Shown: positions 26,455 to 34,882, numbered from the stretch's first letter. The stretch: DNA of 43,934 bases from Burkholderiales bacterium (GCA_035560005.1 DATMAN010000079.1:1-43934); one strand, 5' to 3'. The notes: generated by a model not told the origin, from the sequence alone. Made by a program: numbers and translations.

Positions 26455-27444
26455 CTACTCCGCCTCGATCTTCGCGGCGCGCACCAGGCGCCCCCAGTGC
26501 TCGATCTCGCTGTGGAGAAAGCGGGCGAAGCTCGCCGCGTCCAGCGCGTCGACCTCGAAGCCGATGTCGGCGAAACGCCGTCTGATCTGCGGCTGCGCCA
26601 GGATCGAGAGCATCTCGCGCTCGATTCGGGCAACGATGTCCCCCGGCGTGCCGGCGGGCGCGAACACGCCGTTCCAGGACGTGAGGTCGTAGCCTTTGAG
26701 CGTTTCGCCGATCGCCGGCACATCGGGCAGCAGCGCGGAGCGCTGCGCGGTCGTGACGCCGAGAACTTTCAGCTTGCCGGCGCGCACCTGCGGCATCGCG
26801 GTGGTGAAGTCGGCCACCATCACCTGCAGGCGTCCGGCCGCGAGATCGAGAATCGCCTGCGGGCTTGCCTTGTAGCCCACGCGGATCAGGTCCAGGTCCG
26901 CCATGGCGTTCAGCGTCTCGGCGCCGACCAGGGAGGCGCTGCTCGCCGTCCCGTAGGAGAGCTTGCCCTTGTTGGCCCTGGCGTAGGCGATGAACTCGGC
27001 AGTGTTGTCGACGGGCAGGCCGGGCGTGACCACCAGCATGAAAGGCAATGTGCCGACGCGCGCAATCGGCGCGAAGTCCTCGAGCGGACGATAGGGCAGC
27101 GTGCGGTACAGGTGCGGGTTGGCCGAGTGCGTGGTGTTGGTGGTCATGAACAGGGTGTAGCCATCGGGCGCGCTCTTGGCGACCAGCGCGGCGGCAATCT
27201 GGCCGTTGGCGCCCGCCCTGTTCTCCACAACGACGCTTTGCCCCAGTCGCTGGCCGAGTTCGGATGCGAGCAGTCGGCCGGCCGAGTCGGTGGCGCTGCC
27301 CGGAGCGAAGGGAACCACCAGTTTCACGGGCTTCGCAGGGTAGGGCTGCGCGCCGTGGGTACCGCCGCAAGACGCGACCATGCAGGCGCAGAGCAGCACG
27401 CGCGCAGCCTGCGCGCACAGGCGTCGGAAGACACGCCACGTCAT
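26455..27444 (-). CDS. Bug-family tripartite tricarboxylate transporter substrate-binding protein
   Basis: 329-residue Bug/TctC receptor. The mature protein begins with YPAKPVKLVVPFAPGSATD, the usual start of the family, and has SVVVENRAGANGQIAA, DGYTLFMTTNTTHSAN, GTASSASLVGAETL and APAGTPGDIVARIEREM. The N-terminus has a hydrophobic signal segment ending in VASCGG, which matches a lipobox. It may therefore be a lipoprotein rather than the free periplasmic form usual for Bugs. No TctA/TctB permease genes are nearby. Orphan Bug receptors are abundant in betaproteobacteria, where they bind organic acids and may signal or use a distant permease. Located between the cupin (7-nt gap) and acyl-CoA dehydrogenase genes. 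Confidence 0.93.
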   Translation of the reverse strand: MTWRVFRRLCAQAARVLLCACMVASCGGTHGAQPYPAKPVKLVVPFAPGSATDSAGRLLASELGQRLGQSVVVENRAGANGQIAAALVAKSAPDGYTLFMTTNTTHSANPHLYRTLPYRPLEDFAPIARVGTLPFMLVVTPGLPVDNTAEFIAYARANKGKLSYGTASSASLVGAETLNAMADLDLIRVGYKASPQAILDLAAGRLQVMVADFTTAMPQVRAGKLKVLGVTTAQRSALLPDVPAIGETLKGYDLTSWNGVFAPAGTPGDIVARIEREMLSILAQPQIRRRFADIGFEVDALDAASFARFLHSEIEHWGRLVRAAKIEAE

Positions 27445-27451
27445 GGGCCGC

Positions 27452-27841
27452 TCAGCGACTGACCCGTGCGGGGTTTTCTTCGTAGGGTGGCGAATAGATG
27501 ACCAGCACCTTGACCGGTTCCTCGCTCACCGCGGTGAACACGTGCGGCACGCCGGGCGGGAAAAAGCAGCATTCGCCCGGTTCCAGCTCGCGGATCTCGC
27601 CCGCGACTTGCGCGCGGGCGCGGCCTTCCAGCAGATAGCACACCTGCTCGATTCCGGGATGTGCATGCAGCGCTGCGCCGCGTCCTTTCTCGATCACACC
27701 GAGCACGACTTCCAAATTGCGCGCGCCGACGTTGTGCGCGCCGATCAGGCGCCGATTGGTGGTCCCCGAATGGTTGGCCGGATGATAGGGCGGCACGTCC
27801 TTCGGCGAGACGAAGTAGCAAAACGGCGGCGAACCGATCAT
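27452..27841 (-). CDS. Cupin-domain protein
   Basis: 129-residue single-cupin protein. Motif 1 is seen as HAHPGIEQVCYLLEGRARAQ (G-x5-H-x-H-x3-4-E pattern, histidines and Glu as metal ligands) and motif 2 as PGECCFFPPGVPHVF (G-x5-P-x-G-x2-H-x3-N-like). A metal-binding beta barrel is expected. The enzyme role (dioxygenase, isomerase or sensor) cannot be decided. The ATG at 27839-27841 is preceded by GGGAGGC on the minus strand. It is the first gene of a cupin-Bug-acyl-CoA dehydrogenase operon. An upstream terminator (27931-27968) shields it from the Mo-hydroxylase genes. The context suggests regulation or modification in organic-acid catabolism. Confidence 0.85.
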   Translation of the reverse strand: MIGSPPFCYFVSPKDVPPYHPANHSGTTNRRLIGAHNVGARNLEVVLGVIEKGRGAALHAHPGIEQVCYLLEGRARAQVAGEIRELEPGECCFFPPGVPHVFTAVSEEPVKVLVIYSPPYEENPARVSR

Positions 27842-27930
27842 GTTGCCTCCCGTGCAAGTTTCTTTCGGCAAGTGGTGCCTTGCTGGCGGTGACCATCGTA
27901 CCCGATTGCCGCCCGGCGCCGGAGCAGTCG

Positions 27931-27968
27931 AAAAAAAAACGGGCGCCGGTCGAAAACCGCGCGCCCGT
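27931..27968 (-). terminator. Rho-independent terminator of the Mo-hydroxylase operon
   Basis: Read on the minus strand, ACGGGCGCGCGGT and ACCGGCGCCCGT pair (one bulge) around a TTTCG loop, followed by nine T residues (A-run 27931-27939 on plus). It lies 56 nt after the stop of the large subunit gene. A strong, textbook terminator. Confidence 0.88.
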
Positions 27969-28023
27969 GAGGTCGAGGCAGCATGCGGCGGCCCACGCCG
28001 CGGCACGCCTGTTTGTCAAGAGC

Positions 28024-30324
28024 CTATGCGGACAGGTCGTACTTCGAGATCGGCAGCTCGGTGATGCGCTTGCCGGTGGCCGCGAAGATGGCGTTGGTCA
28101 GCGCCGGGATGAACGGCGGCACACCCGGCTCCCCGATGCCTCCCGGCGGGTAATCGCCGGCCAGCACCTGGTGCACGTGGATCTCGCGCGGCGCATCCAT
28201 GATGCGAACTACCGGGTAGTCCGGGAAGTTCTTCTGCTCGATCACACCGTTTTTGGCCGTGATCTGGCAGGCCCAGGCCGCGGACATTCCGTAGATGCAC
28301 GCACCTTCCATCTGCGCCTTCGCCCGATCCGGGTTGACCACAAGGCCGGCGTCGTAGGCCACGTCCACGCGCGGGATGCTGACCTTGCCGTCCTTGGACA
28401 CCCTGACGTGAACCGCGGTGGCCACGTAAGTGGTGAAGCTGCGGTGCACCGCCAGCCCGATCGCCTCGCGTTCCGGCAGCTTGCGGCCATAGCCGGCCTG
28501 CGCCGCGGCCATGCGCAGCACGTTCTTCAGGCGCCACGTCATGATGGGGTACTCGTCGTAGGTCTGGTCGTAGTTCCAGTAATCCGTCGACGAGAGGTCG
28601 AGCACGCGGTCCGGCCCGATGAGCTCGAGCAGGTAGTCGTATGGATCGCGCCCCGCCTCGTAGGCCAGCATGTTGGCCACCGTGTTCTGCACGAAGGCGT
28701 TGGGGATGTTGTTCACCGAACGCAGCCAGCCGATGCGTACGTGCGCCTTGGCCTTGCCGTTCTCCAGGCGCAGGTTGGGGATCGCGTAGGGCATGTCGAT
28801 GTAGCCAAGGCTGAACTCGATCTTGTGCCCGTATTCCGGATCGCTCTTCTCGAACGTCGACCAGATGGTCGGGAACACGTTGCGGTGATGCCAGGCGATG
28901 CACCTGCCGTTTTCGTCCAGACCGGCCTTGACGTGCTGCGCGCACACCGTGTGGTAGTAGGCATGCTGCAGATCGTCCTCGCGCGTCCAAGTCACCCGCA
29001 CCGGGGCGCCCATCTGCTTGGACAGCAACGCCGCTTCGGCCGCGAAATCCGGCTTGGACTTGCGCCCGAACGCGCCGCCCAGCAGGGTGACATACGAAGT
29101 GACGTTCTTCTCGTCGATGCCCAGCGCACCGGCCACGGTCGAGCGTGCCGCCTGACCATCCTGGCAGGCCGACCAGACTTCGCACTTGCCGTCCTTGTAG
29201 TGGGCGATGGCCGCCGGCGGCTCCATCGTCGCATGAGCGTAGTGCGGCACATAGAAGTCGGCTTCGATGACCTTCGACGCGCGGCCCATGGCAGCCACGG
29301 CATCGCCTTCCTGGCGCACCACCTTGGCATCGCTGCGCGCGGTCTGGGCCATCTCCTCCTTGAACTTGTCCGAGTTGTAGACCACGTTCGGGCCGTAGTC
29401 CCACTCGATCTTGAGCTTCTTGCGGCCCTGTTCCGCGGCCCAGGTGTTCTTGGCCACGATCGCGATGCCGCCCAGCGTGTTGAACACGATCGGCGGCTGG
29501 GTCTGCGGCAGCTCGACCACCCTGACCACGCCCGGTACCTTGAGCGCCTCGGAGGCGTCGAAGGACTTGACCTTGCCGTACGTGACCGGACAGTGTTCGA
29601 CCACAGCGTAGAGCATGCCGGGCAGGCGCTTGTCGATGCCGAAGATCGCGCGACCGGTCACGATGTCCGGACCGTCGATGGTATCGACGGGCTTGCCGAT
29701 GTAGCGGAAGTTCGCCGGATCCTTGAGCTGAACGTCCTTGACGCTCGGAATCTTCAGGGTGGCGGCGGTGTCGACCAGCTGGCCGTAATCCATGGCCCGG
29801 CCGCTGGGCACGTGCACCACGCGGTGGTTCACCGCCTTGCACTCGGCCGCCTTCACGCCCATCTTGATCGCCGCGGCCTGCTCGAGCATGGTGCGTGTGA
29901 CCGCGCCGAACTCGCGCATGCGCTGCAGGTTGTGACGGATCGACCGCGAACCGTCGGTGTACTGGTTGCCGTATTTCTTGGAGTCGCCTTCGGCCTGCAC
30001 GACACGCACGCGGCTCCAATCGGCTTCCAGCTCGTCGGCCACGATCTGCGGAATGCCGGTGCGAATGCCCTGGCCCATTTCCGAGCGGTGGCAGACGACC
30101 GTGACGATGCCTTTCTTGTCGATGGCGACGAACACGTTGGGCATGAACGCGCCCTGCGGCAGCTCCACGCCCTCGGCCGCCTGCGCGGCGCCAATGCCGG
30201 AGAACGGATGCGACTTGCCCAATGGCGACAAGTGCAGTCCGACCACGAAACCGCCGGCGGCCGCTCCCTTCAGGAAGTCGCGGCGGGTGACGCTATGGCT
30301 GTAGTTCTCGATCCAGTGTCTCAT
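28024..30324 (-). CDS. Molybdopterin-dependent (xanthine dehydrogenase-family) hydroxylase large subunit
   Basis: 766 residues, isoquinoline 1-oxidoreductase beta-subunit type. The N-terminus has a twin-arginine signal SVTRRDFLKGAAAGG, so the folded cofactor-loaded enzyme is exported. Mo-site motifs follow: VVCHRSEMGQGIRTG, YAHATMEPPAAIAHY, LLGGAFGRKSKPDF (GGxFGRK) and the C-terminal GGIGEPGVPPF, whose Glu732 is the expected catalytic base. Such enzymes hydroxylate aromatic N-heterocycles or oxidise aldehydes, passing electrons to the 2Fe-2S subunit. Its start lies 2 nt behind the stop of the small subunit gene, and a terminator closes the operon at 27931-27968. No FAD subunit is present, which is usual for this type. 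The substrate is not readable. Confidence 0.95.
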   Translation of the reverse strand: MRHWIENYSHSVTRRDFLKGAAAGGFVVGLHLSPLGKSHPFSGIGAAQAAEGVELPQGAFMPNVFVAIDKKGIVTVVCHRSEMGQGIRTGIPQIVADELEADWSRVRVVQAEGDSKKYGNQYTDGSRSIRHNLQRMREFGAVTRTMLEQAAAIKMGVKAAECKAVNHRVVHVPSGRAMDYGQLVDTAATLKIPSVKDVQLKDPANFRYIGKPVDTIDGPDIVTGRAIFGIDKRLPGMLYAVVEHCPVTYGKVKSFDASEALKVPGVVRVVELPQTQPPIVFNTLGGIAIVAKNTWAAEQGRKKLKIEWDYGPNVVYNSDKFKEEMAQTARSDAKVVRQEGDAVAAMGRASKVIEADFYVPHYAHATMEPPAAIAHYKDGKCEVWSACQDGQAARSTVAGALGIDEKNVTSYVTLLGGAFGRKSKPDFAAEAALLSKQMGAPVRVTWTREDDLQHAYYHTVCAQHVKAGLDENGRCIAWHHRNVFPTIWSTFEKSDPEYGHKIEFSLGYIDMPYAIPNLRLENGKAKAHVRIGWLRSVNNIPNAFVQNTVANMLAYEAGRDPYDYLLELIGPDRVLDLSSTDYWNYDQTYDEYPIMTWRLKNVLRMAAAQAGYGRKLPEREAIGLAVHRSFTTYVATAVHVRVSKDGKVSIPRVDVAYDAGLVVNPDRAKAQMEGACIYGMSAAWACQITAKNGVIEQKNFPDYPVVRIMDAPREIHVHQVLAGDYPPGGIGEPGVPPFIPALTNAIFAATGKRITELPISKYDLSA

Positions 30325-30326
30325 GG

Positions 30327-30776
30327 TCACACCCCCGCTGCGTCTTTGATCGCCGCGCGAATGCGGTTGTACGTGCCGCAGCGGCAGATGTTGCCCTGCA
30401 TCGCGGCATCGATTTCCGCATCGGTCGGCTTCGGATTCGACTTCAGGAACGCGGCGGCCTGCATGATCTGCCCGGCCTGGCAGTAACCGCACTGCGCGAC
30501 GTTGTGCTTGAGCCAGGCCTTCTGCACCGGGTGGTCGCCGTTCTTGCTCAGCCCCTCGATCGTCGTCACCGGTTCCTTGACCGCGCTGACCGGCACCACG
30601 CACGACCGAACTGCCTGCCCGCCGACGTGGACGGTACAGGCGCCGCATGCCGCGATGCCGCAGCCGAACTTGGTGCCGGTCAGACCGAGGGTGTCCCGGA
30701 GTACCCAGAGCAGGGGCATCTCCGGGGGCACGTCCACGCTGTGGGACCTGCCGTTGATCTTCAACGAGATTGCCAT
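30327..30776 (-). CDS. 2Fe-2S small subunit of the Mo-hydroxylase (isoquinoline oxidoreductase alpha type)
   Basis: 149 residues with two 2Fe-2S domains. The N-terminal plant-ferredoxin-like cluster is [21 protein letters not shown] (one cluster, four Cys). The helical C-terminal domain has [10 protein letters not shown] and [10 protein letters not shown], the classical CxxC and CxC motifs. The intervening [19 protein letters not shown] is family-typical. It transfers electrons from the Mo site of the large subunit to an external acceptor. No signal peptide is present, so it is likely exported with the Tat-tagged large subunit. It starts at the ATG 30774-30776 and ends 2 nt before the large subunit gene. 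Confidence 0.95.
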   Translation of the reverse strand: MAISLKINGRSHSVDVPPEMPLLWVLRDTLGLTGTKFGCGIAACGACTVHVGGQAVRSCVVPVSAVKEPVTTIEGLSKNGDHPVQKAWLKHNVAQCGYCQAGQIMQAAAFLKSNPKPTDAEIDAAMQGNICRCGTYNRIRAAIKDAAGV

Positions 30777-31382
30777 CGTGCTTCTCCCGAGTTATTGATG
30801 AAACGCACTCCGCGTGCTGCGGGCGGAGCACATGCCATTGCCCACTTGTTCTTGTGATTGGGCTACTTGCGTTGCGAAGACAGAACTGTCGCGAATCCGC
30901 CCACGAAGTGTGCGCAACCTTCGCGACCCGAATGCGCTCCGCGGTCCTCCCAGAGGCGCGCGGCATCGGGCTGCAAATGTAGCCACGACGCCGGCCGCCG
31001 CGATCGCGGCGGCAGCGTGCCTCGAATACCACTTCGTCAGAGAGATAGCGACTGCAGCTTCGCGCGCCAAGATGCTCGCGCAGTCTGCGGCAACGCATTG
31101 GCTCTGCGCGCGGACTTGGACAACACCCGGGCAACCGGCACGAAGGCGAAGCGAAGAAGATGGGCCGAACTCGCGCTGCCAACTGCGAGAGAGATTCCGG
31201 CGGGTGTCCTCCTCCAGGGCACGGGCCTGGCAGCCCGTACTTCATGCCGGATTGCGGGATGCGTTCTGTGCGGCCTCCACCCCTTTACGAGTGGAGCCAA
31301 AGTATCACTTTGGTTCGCGCTTGACCAGCCTGAGAAGGCTCGTGGCAACGGGCGGCGCTTGCTGCGTCGCGGAAGCGCGCTG
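30777..31382. other. 606-base intergenic region with palindrome and hairpin repeats
   Basis: No convincing gene in either strand. Four structured elements are visible: a perfect 20-bp palindrome GCCGCCGCGATCGCGGCGGC (30994-31013); a hairpin ACGGGC-CTGGCA-GCCCGT (31221-31238); CTCCAC...GTGGAG (31275-31296); and GAGCCAAAGT-ATC-ACTTTGGTTC (31294-31316). The last three resemble REP-like intergenic repeats. The Mo-hydroxylase promoter should lie at the left end near 30780-30900, but I cannot assign boxes. The remainder has coding-like composition but interrupted frames. Confidence 0.5.
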
Positions 31383-31889
31383 CTACTCGTTGTTGAGTTG
31401 GTCGATTCTGTCGCGGATGATTTGCGCGATGCGCAGCACGACCTCCTCGGAGTCGGGGCGCGCCGTGAGGATGGTGGCGACGACCTTGTGTGCCCCCAAG
31501 TCCATTCCGTAGATCATGCTGTTGGGGCCATCGTCCGGGAGCCGGTCGAACTCCTTGATTCCATAGACCCGGATGTAGATCTGGCAGGCGTGATCGCCGA
31601 CCAGGCGGTCCTCGTGGCGCGCGCCGCCTCCGGTGTCCAAGCCAGTGCTGTACTCCAGACGCCAGTCGCTCCTGCTCTTGCCCGGCGCGTTCCAGCCGCC
31701 TTCGCGCCGGGTGTGCCAGTAACGCAACTGCGGAAGCGTGCCGGCGAGCTGCGCCAGATCCCGATCCACCGCCTCGAGGAAGCGAACCTTGAGGTCGTCC
31801 GCGCCGTCGTTGGCGCCCGCCACGGGCGCGAGCCAGAGCAGGCCGGCCAGCGCGGCCGATATGCTGAAGAACAAAGCTTTATGCTTCAT
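31383..31889 (-). CDS. Secreted protein of unknown function
   Basis: 168 residues. A signal peptide (LFFSISAALAGLLWLAPVAGA, cleavage near AGA-ND) precedes a soluble mature domain: LKVRFLEAVDRDLAQLAGTL, then YIRVYGIKEFDRLPDDG and a C-terminal helix RIAQIIRDRIDQLNNE. I do not recognise the family. The start ATG at 31887-31889 fits the signal peptide; an upstream open frame adds 46 residues of no interest. It is followed on the left by the hairpin-rich intergenic segment. It is the last of several small minus-strand secreted proteins in this region and its function is unknown. Confidence 0.72.
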   Translation of the reverse strand: MKHKALFFSISAALAGLLWLAPVAGANDGADDLKVRFLEAVDRDLAQLAGTLPQLRYWHTRREGGWNAPGKSRSDWRLEYSTGLDTGGGARHEDRLVGDHACQIYIRVYGIKEFDRLPDDGPNSMIYGMDLGAHKVVATILTARPDSEEVVLRIAQIIRDRIDQLNNE

Positions 31890-32048
31890 GTCAGTTTGCT
31901 TTCCCCGCGCGGCAAATCGCATTGGCTCGTGCAGACAAGTTGAGCAAGATCCGCGCCGTGCCGCGCACCAGCGGCAGTCCGGCCCACAGTGCGTCGAATG
32001 AAATCCGCGCCGTGCCATGCCCAGCACCGGCGCATTCGAGCGCCTTGC

Positions 32049-32456
32049 TCAGCGATCGCATACCGCGCCCAGAAGCTGATCGCCGACTGAACCGGGCCCC
32101 TGCTGGGAGAATTCCAGCTTGTCGTCGTCGTAGGTCTCGGCGCGAAGCACCACGCCCTGCCCGCCGGGCAGCGAATGCAAGGCGTACTGCTTGAGGGCAA
32201 CAGCCCGTCGGTCGCAGTCGAAGACCATGAGCTGCGTGCGTGACCCATAGTGCTCCAGCCCCCGACCATGCCCGCCGGTCACCAATACCCAAGCAGACTG
32301 GACAGCCTGCGCCGGACCGAGGCTCGTGCGGTCGATGAGATAGACCGCCGATTCCGTCTCGGTGACCGGCTCCCATTCGGCAGCGAGGCTGCGGCCGCAG
32401 AGCGTTGCGCTGGCGAGCGCGGCGAGCGCCACGAAACCCAGGACCGTTGCCTTCAT
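32049..32456 (-). CDS. Secreted Adhesin_E-like small protein
   Basis: 135 residues with a signal peptide (TVLGFVALAALASATLCG then RSLA-AE). The mature part fits the surface-adhesin E-like fold seen in many proteobacterial secreted proteins. There is an opening WEPVTETESAVYLIDRTSL, then WVLVTGGHG, VFDCDRRAVALKQY with the conserved Cys, and a terminal PGSVGDQLLGAVC with the partner Cys, presumably disulfide-bonded. The family is widespread but of unknown function outside Haemophilus. The ATG at 32454-32456 lies 247 nt from the divergently transcribed secreted gene at 32704. No operon partner is obvious, although gene 31889 follows after 159 nt. Confidence 0.68.
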   Translation of the reverse strand: MKATVLGFVALAALASATLCGRSLAAEWEPVTETESAVYLIDRTSLGPAQAVQSAWVLVTGGHGRGLEHYGSRTQLMVFDCDRRAVALKQYALHSLPGGQGVVLRAETYDDDKLEFSQQGPGSVGDQLLGAVCDR

Positions 32457-32703
32457 CGCGTTACTCCAGTTGGTTGCATCCGTGCAGAGTCGGGGTGCGC
32501 CCACCGCCTCATCGGCGCGCAATCGCTTCGGCCGCATTGTGCCATGGGCGCTCTGCGCAACGGATGCTCATCGCAGAGCCGGTGCTACGATGTGCGCGAT
32601 GGCTGCGTGCTGCGCTGGAAACCCTGGAAAGAATTCCTGGCCGCCTTGGCGGGGGGAAGCGCAAGGCAGCGGCGTTCGCAGCTGGACAAGCCCAAGAACC
32701 ACC

Positions 32704-33219
32704 ATGAACCGGATTACGACGATTGAATGCGCGCCCCGCCCGGGCCGACGGCTGTTCTTGGCGGTGGGGCTGCTGCTGGCGAGCGCGGTTGCCCATGCCG
32801 CCGAACCGTTCGCGCTCGGCGGCCATCTGCTCGGAGAACGCTTCGAGCGCGTGCTCGACGATCCCGCTTTCGACTGCGACAGCGCCTCCGCCTGCTTCCT
32901 TTACGCCGCCTGCGTCTACCGGGGCGACCGGCCCCGTGCGCTCGCGGATATCCCGCTCGAAGATTTCATGCTGTACTTCACGGGCGAGCGTCTAGCCGGG
33001 GCTTCGGGCAGTTTCGAGACCGGGTACTTCGACGCAGTTCTGCACGCGCTCGAAAGCCGGTATGGCCCGGCGCTGGCGGAGTCTGCGAACGGGTCGAATA
33101 CGGTGCTGGTCTGGCGCCAGCGCAACCAACTGCTGCGGCTGGAACGCCATGCCCGACCAGGCCGGTCCTCGGTCATCCTCGCCGAACGCAATTTCCTGAG
33201 CGAGTTGCTCGGCGACTGA
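32704..33219 (+). CDS. Secreted hypothetical protein
   Basis: 171 residues from the ATG at 32704. A signal peptide (LFLAVGLLLASAVAHA-AEP) precedes a mature domain containing FDCDSASACFLYAACVYRGD, with clustered cysteines likely forming disulfides, then YFDAVLHALESRYGPALAES, SNTVLVWRQRNQLLRLERH and a closing SSVILAERNFLSELL. I do not recognise the family. The gene is convergent with the isoaspartate methyltransferase gene (9-nt gap) and divergent from the Adhesin_E-like gene. Codon bias fits the neighbours, supporting a real gene. Confidence 0.78.
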   Translation: MNRITTIECAPRPGRRLFLAVGLLLASAVAHAAEPFALGGHLLGERFERVLDDPAFDCDSASACFLYAACVYRGDRPRALADIPLEDFMLYFTGERLAGASGSFETGYFDAVLHALESRYGPALAESANGSNTVLVWRQRNQLLRLERHARPGRSSVILAERNFLSELLGD

Positions 33220-33228
33220 TGCGGTGAT

Positions 33229-33909
33229 TCAGACCGATTCCGCCCCTTCGCCCTCCAACTGGGAGAAACGCACGGGCAGGATCTCTCGGGTGGCGAGCTT
33301 TCCCTCGGCGCTCTTTTCCACCAGCATGAGCTGCTGACTTTCGGGCAGCCCGGCGGGGAGGACCATGCGGCCGCCCGGCCTGAGCTGATGAATCAACATC
33401 GGAGGAATCAGGTCCGGTGCCGCGGTGACGATGATCTTGTCGAACGGCGCCTGCTCGGGCCAGCCGTGATAACCGTTGCCGATCTTCAGCTCGATATTGC
33501 GGTAACCGGCACGCCTGAGCCGGCGAGCGGCCTGCTCCGCGAGCGGCTCGATGATCTCGATGCTGTAGATCCGGCTGACCAGTTGGGCGAGGATCGCGGC
33601 CTGATAGCCCAGACCGGTTCCGATCTCCAGCACCCGGTCTTCCTTGCGCGGTGCCAGCAGGTCGGTCATCAGCGCCACGATGAAGGGCTGCGAAATCGTC
33701 TTCTCGAATCCGATCGGCAGCGGTCGGTTGAGATAGGCGTACGGCTGCAGCTCGACGGGCACGAATTGGTGCCGCGGCACCTTCCCCATGGCCTCCATGA
33801 CCCTGGGGTCGAGGTTGTACTTGCCGATGCGCTCTCCCACCAATACCACGTGGGTCGCGATCTCCACCACCATCTGCTGGCGCATCGCGGCGAACTGCTG
33901 CTCGGTCAT
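33229..33909 (-). CDS. pcm: Protein-L-isoaspartate O-methyltransferase
   Basis: 226-residue SAM-dependent methyltransferase that repairs isoaspartyl residues in damaged proteins. Motif I is VLEIGTGLGYQAAILA (residues ~82-97). The substrate region IGFEKTISQPFIVALMTDLL is typical of PCMT, as is the N-terminal RIGKYNLDPRVMEAMGKVPR. Later motifs IELKIGNGYHGWPEQAPFDK and IIVTAAPDLIPPML complete the fold. The ATG at 33907-33909 gives MTEQQFAAMRQQ; upstream in-frame residues are not family-like. It is followed convergently by the secreted gene ending at 33219. Single-gene unit on the minus strand. Confidence 0.94.
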   Translation of the reverse strand: MTEQQFAAMRQQMVVEIATHVVLVGERIGKYNLDPRVMEAMGKVPRHQFVPVELQPYAYLNRPLPIGFEKTISQPFIVALMTDLLAPRKEDRVLEIGTGLGYQAAILAQLVSRIYSIEIIEPLAEQAARRLRRAGYRNIELKIGNGYHGWPEQAPFDKIIVTAAPDLIPPMLIHQLRPGGRMVLPAGLPESQQLMLVEKSAEGKLATREILPVRFSQLEGEGAESV

Positions 33910-34080
33910 GGCGGCACCGACTCTGAACTTCCGGACGCGCTCTATCCTACGCCGCTTGCTCGCAGTCCGGAACGCGCACTTCGGCAAAGAAGGTCGGGCG
34001 TCGTGCCGCCACTGCCAGGTGCTCCGGAGGAATCGTTCCGGGAGCCGGCGCAAGTCAGCGCTGTTGCCTCGCGGGTTGGA

Positions 34081-34497
34081 TCATGGCCGCTTGGCGGGAC
34101 ATGGGAACGCCTGCTTGAGCGCCGCTTCCAGCAGGGTCCCGGCGTTCCAGTTCAGTTTCTCGGTGTTCTTCTCCAGGTATTGGACGAAGACGATGGCAAG
34201 CGCGACTTTCTTGATCTCCCTGGGGATGCAGAGGCGGCCATAGACCTCGTCGAGCTTCTCCTCGCGGTGGTGAAAGGCGTGCCACGTGTCGCCCACATGC
34301 CGACCGGCGACGAAGCCCTCGATGAATCCCCTGCAGATTCCGCGCTCGAAGTCGTGCACCGATTCATCGGTCGCGGCCTTGCAGGCCGCCAGCAGTTCCT
34401 TGCCGGTGAAACCGCCGCGGAACCATTCCTCGGCGCCCAAGGCGCACGGCGCCACCAGGAGCAGGGTGCAGGCAACGTAGCGTGCGAGGTCTTTCAT
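34081..34497 (-). CDS. Rap1a/Tai-family secreted protein
   Basis: 138 residues with a signal peptide (VACTLLLVAPCALG-AE). The mature part matches the Rap1a/Tai immunity-protein fold: FTGKELLAACKA with a first Cys, ERGICRGFIEGFVAGR (second Cys), LCIPREIKKVALAIVFVQYL and ALKQAFPC (last Cys), giving the disulfide pattern of this family. Family prototypes protect against type VI secretion amidase effectors, but many homologues occur without an effector, as here: no T6SS or peptidoglycan hydrolase gene is in the window. The ATG at 34495-34497 was chosen over one 4 codons upstream. A self-protection or envelope role is inferred. Confidence 0.7.
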   Translation of the reverse strand: MKDLARYVACTLLLVAPCALGAEEWFRGGFTGKELLAACKAATDESVHDFERGICRGFIEGFVAGRHVGDTWHAFHHREEKLDEVYGRLCIPREIKKVALAIVFVQYLEKNTEKLNWNAGTLLEAALKQAFPCPAKRP

Positions 34498-34882
34498 GCT
34501 GCTGTTCAAATCGCCGTCGAGGTGGGTCCGTGCAGGGCGTTACGGTCGCGTCGCGAACAGCCTGGGCGGGTCAGTGACGCGTGGGGCGGGAAAGCACCGC
34601 CGGCAGCCGCCGTTGCGTGCCGGTCCGGGGCGGGCGCCCACGCGCCTTGCCGGCGTAGCGCGTCAGCCGCGCCCTTGCCTGCCCCGCTCCGCGTCCTGGC
34701 CGGCATTTCACCCCCCCTTGCTCCCCGACGCACCTCCGGGACCGCCCGGCAAGCGCAATTTGCGGATTCTATGCTTCCCTGCCTCCGCCGCATAAGGCGG
34801 CCGCAGCCAAGGAAGTCCTTGAAGGGCGTGATGGCCGTGCTATAGAAATAAGGACTACCAGCCCCAGACGACGGAGGATGCC
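34498..34882. other. Intergenic region between Rap1a-like and ACT-domain genes
   Basis: 385 bases. The left 300 bases show no gene I can support; they contain C-runs and a small hairpin CCGCC-GCATAA-GGCGG (34785-34800). The right end carries the promoter and ribosome site of the ACT-domain gene, described separately. The left end should hold the promoter of the Rap1a-like gene, not identifiable. Confidence 0.45.
34819..34846 (+). promoter_or_regulatory. Putative sigma70 promoter of the ACT-domain gene
   Basis: TTGAAG (34819-34824), a 16-nt spacer and TATAGA (34841-34846). Both boxes match 4-5 of 6 consensus positions. Transcription would start near 34853 and the GGAGG ribosome site at 34873-34877 lies before the ATG at 34883. 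Confidence 0.55.

Noticed and set aside
27661-30486. Long plus-strand open frame (941 codons)
   Set aside because: Antisense to the Mo-hydroxylase large subunit; composition is shadow-like (His/Val/Arg-rich) with no motif, while the minus-strand frame has all catalytic motifs.
34081-34497. Toxin/immunity or T6SS locus based on the Rap1a-like gene
   Set aside because: No effector, VgrG, Hcp or other T6SS gene is present in the window.
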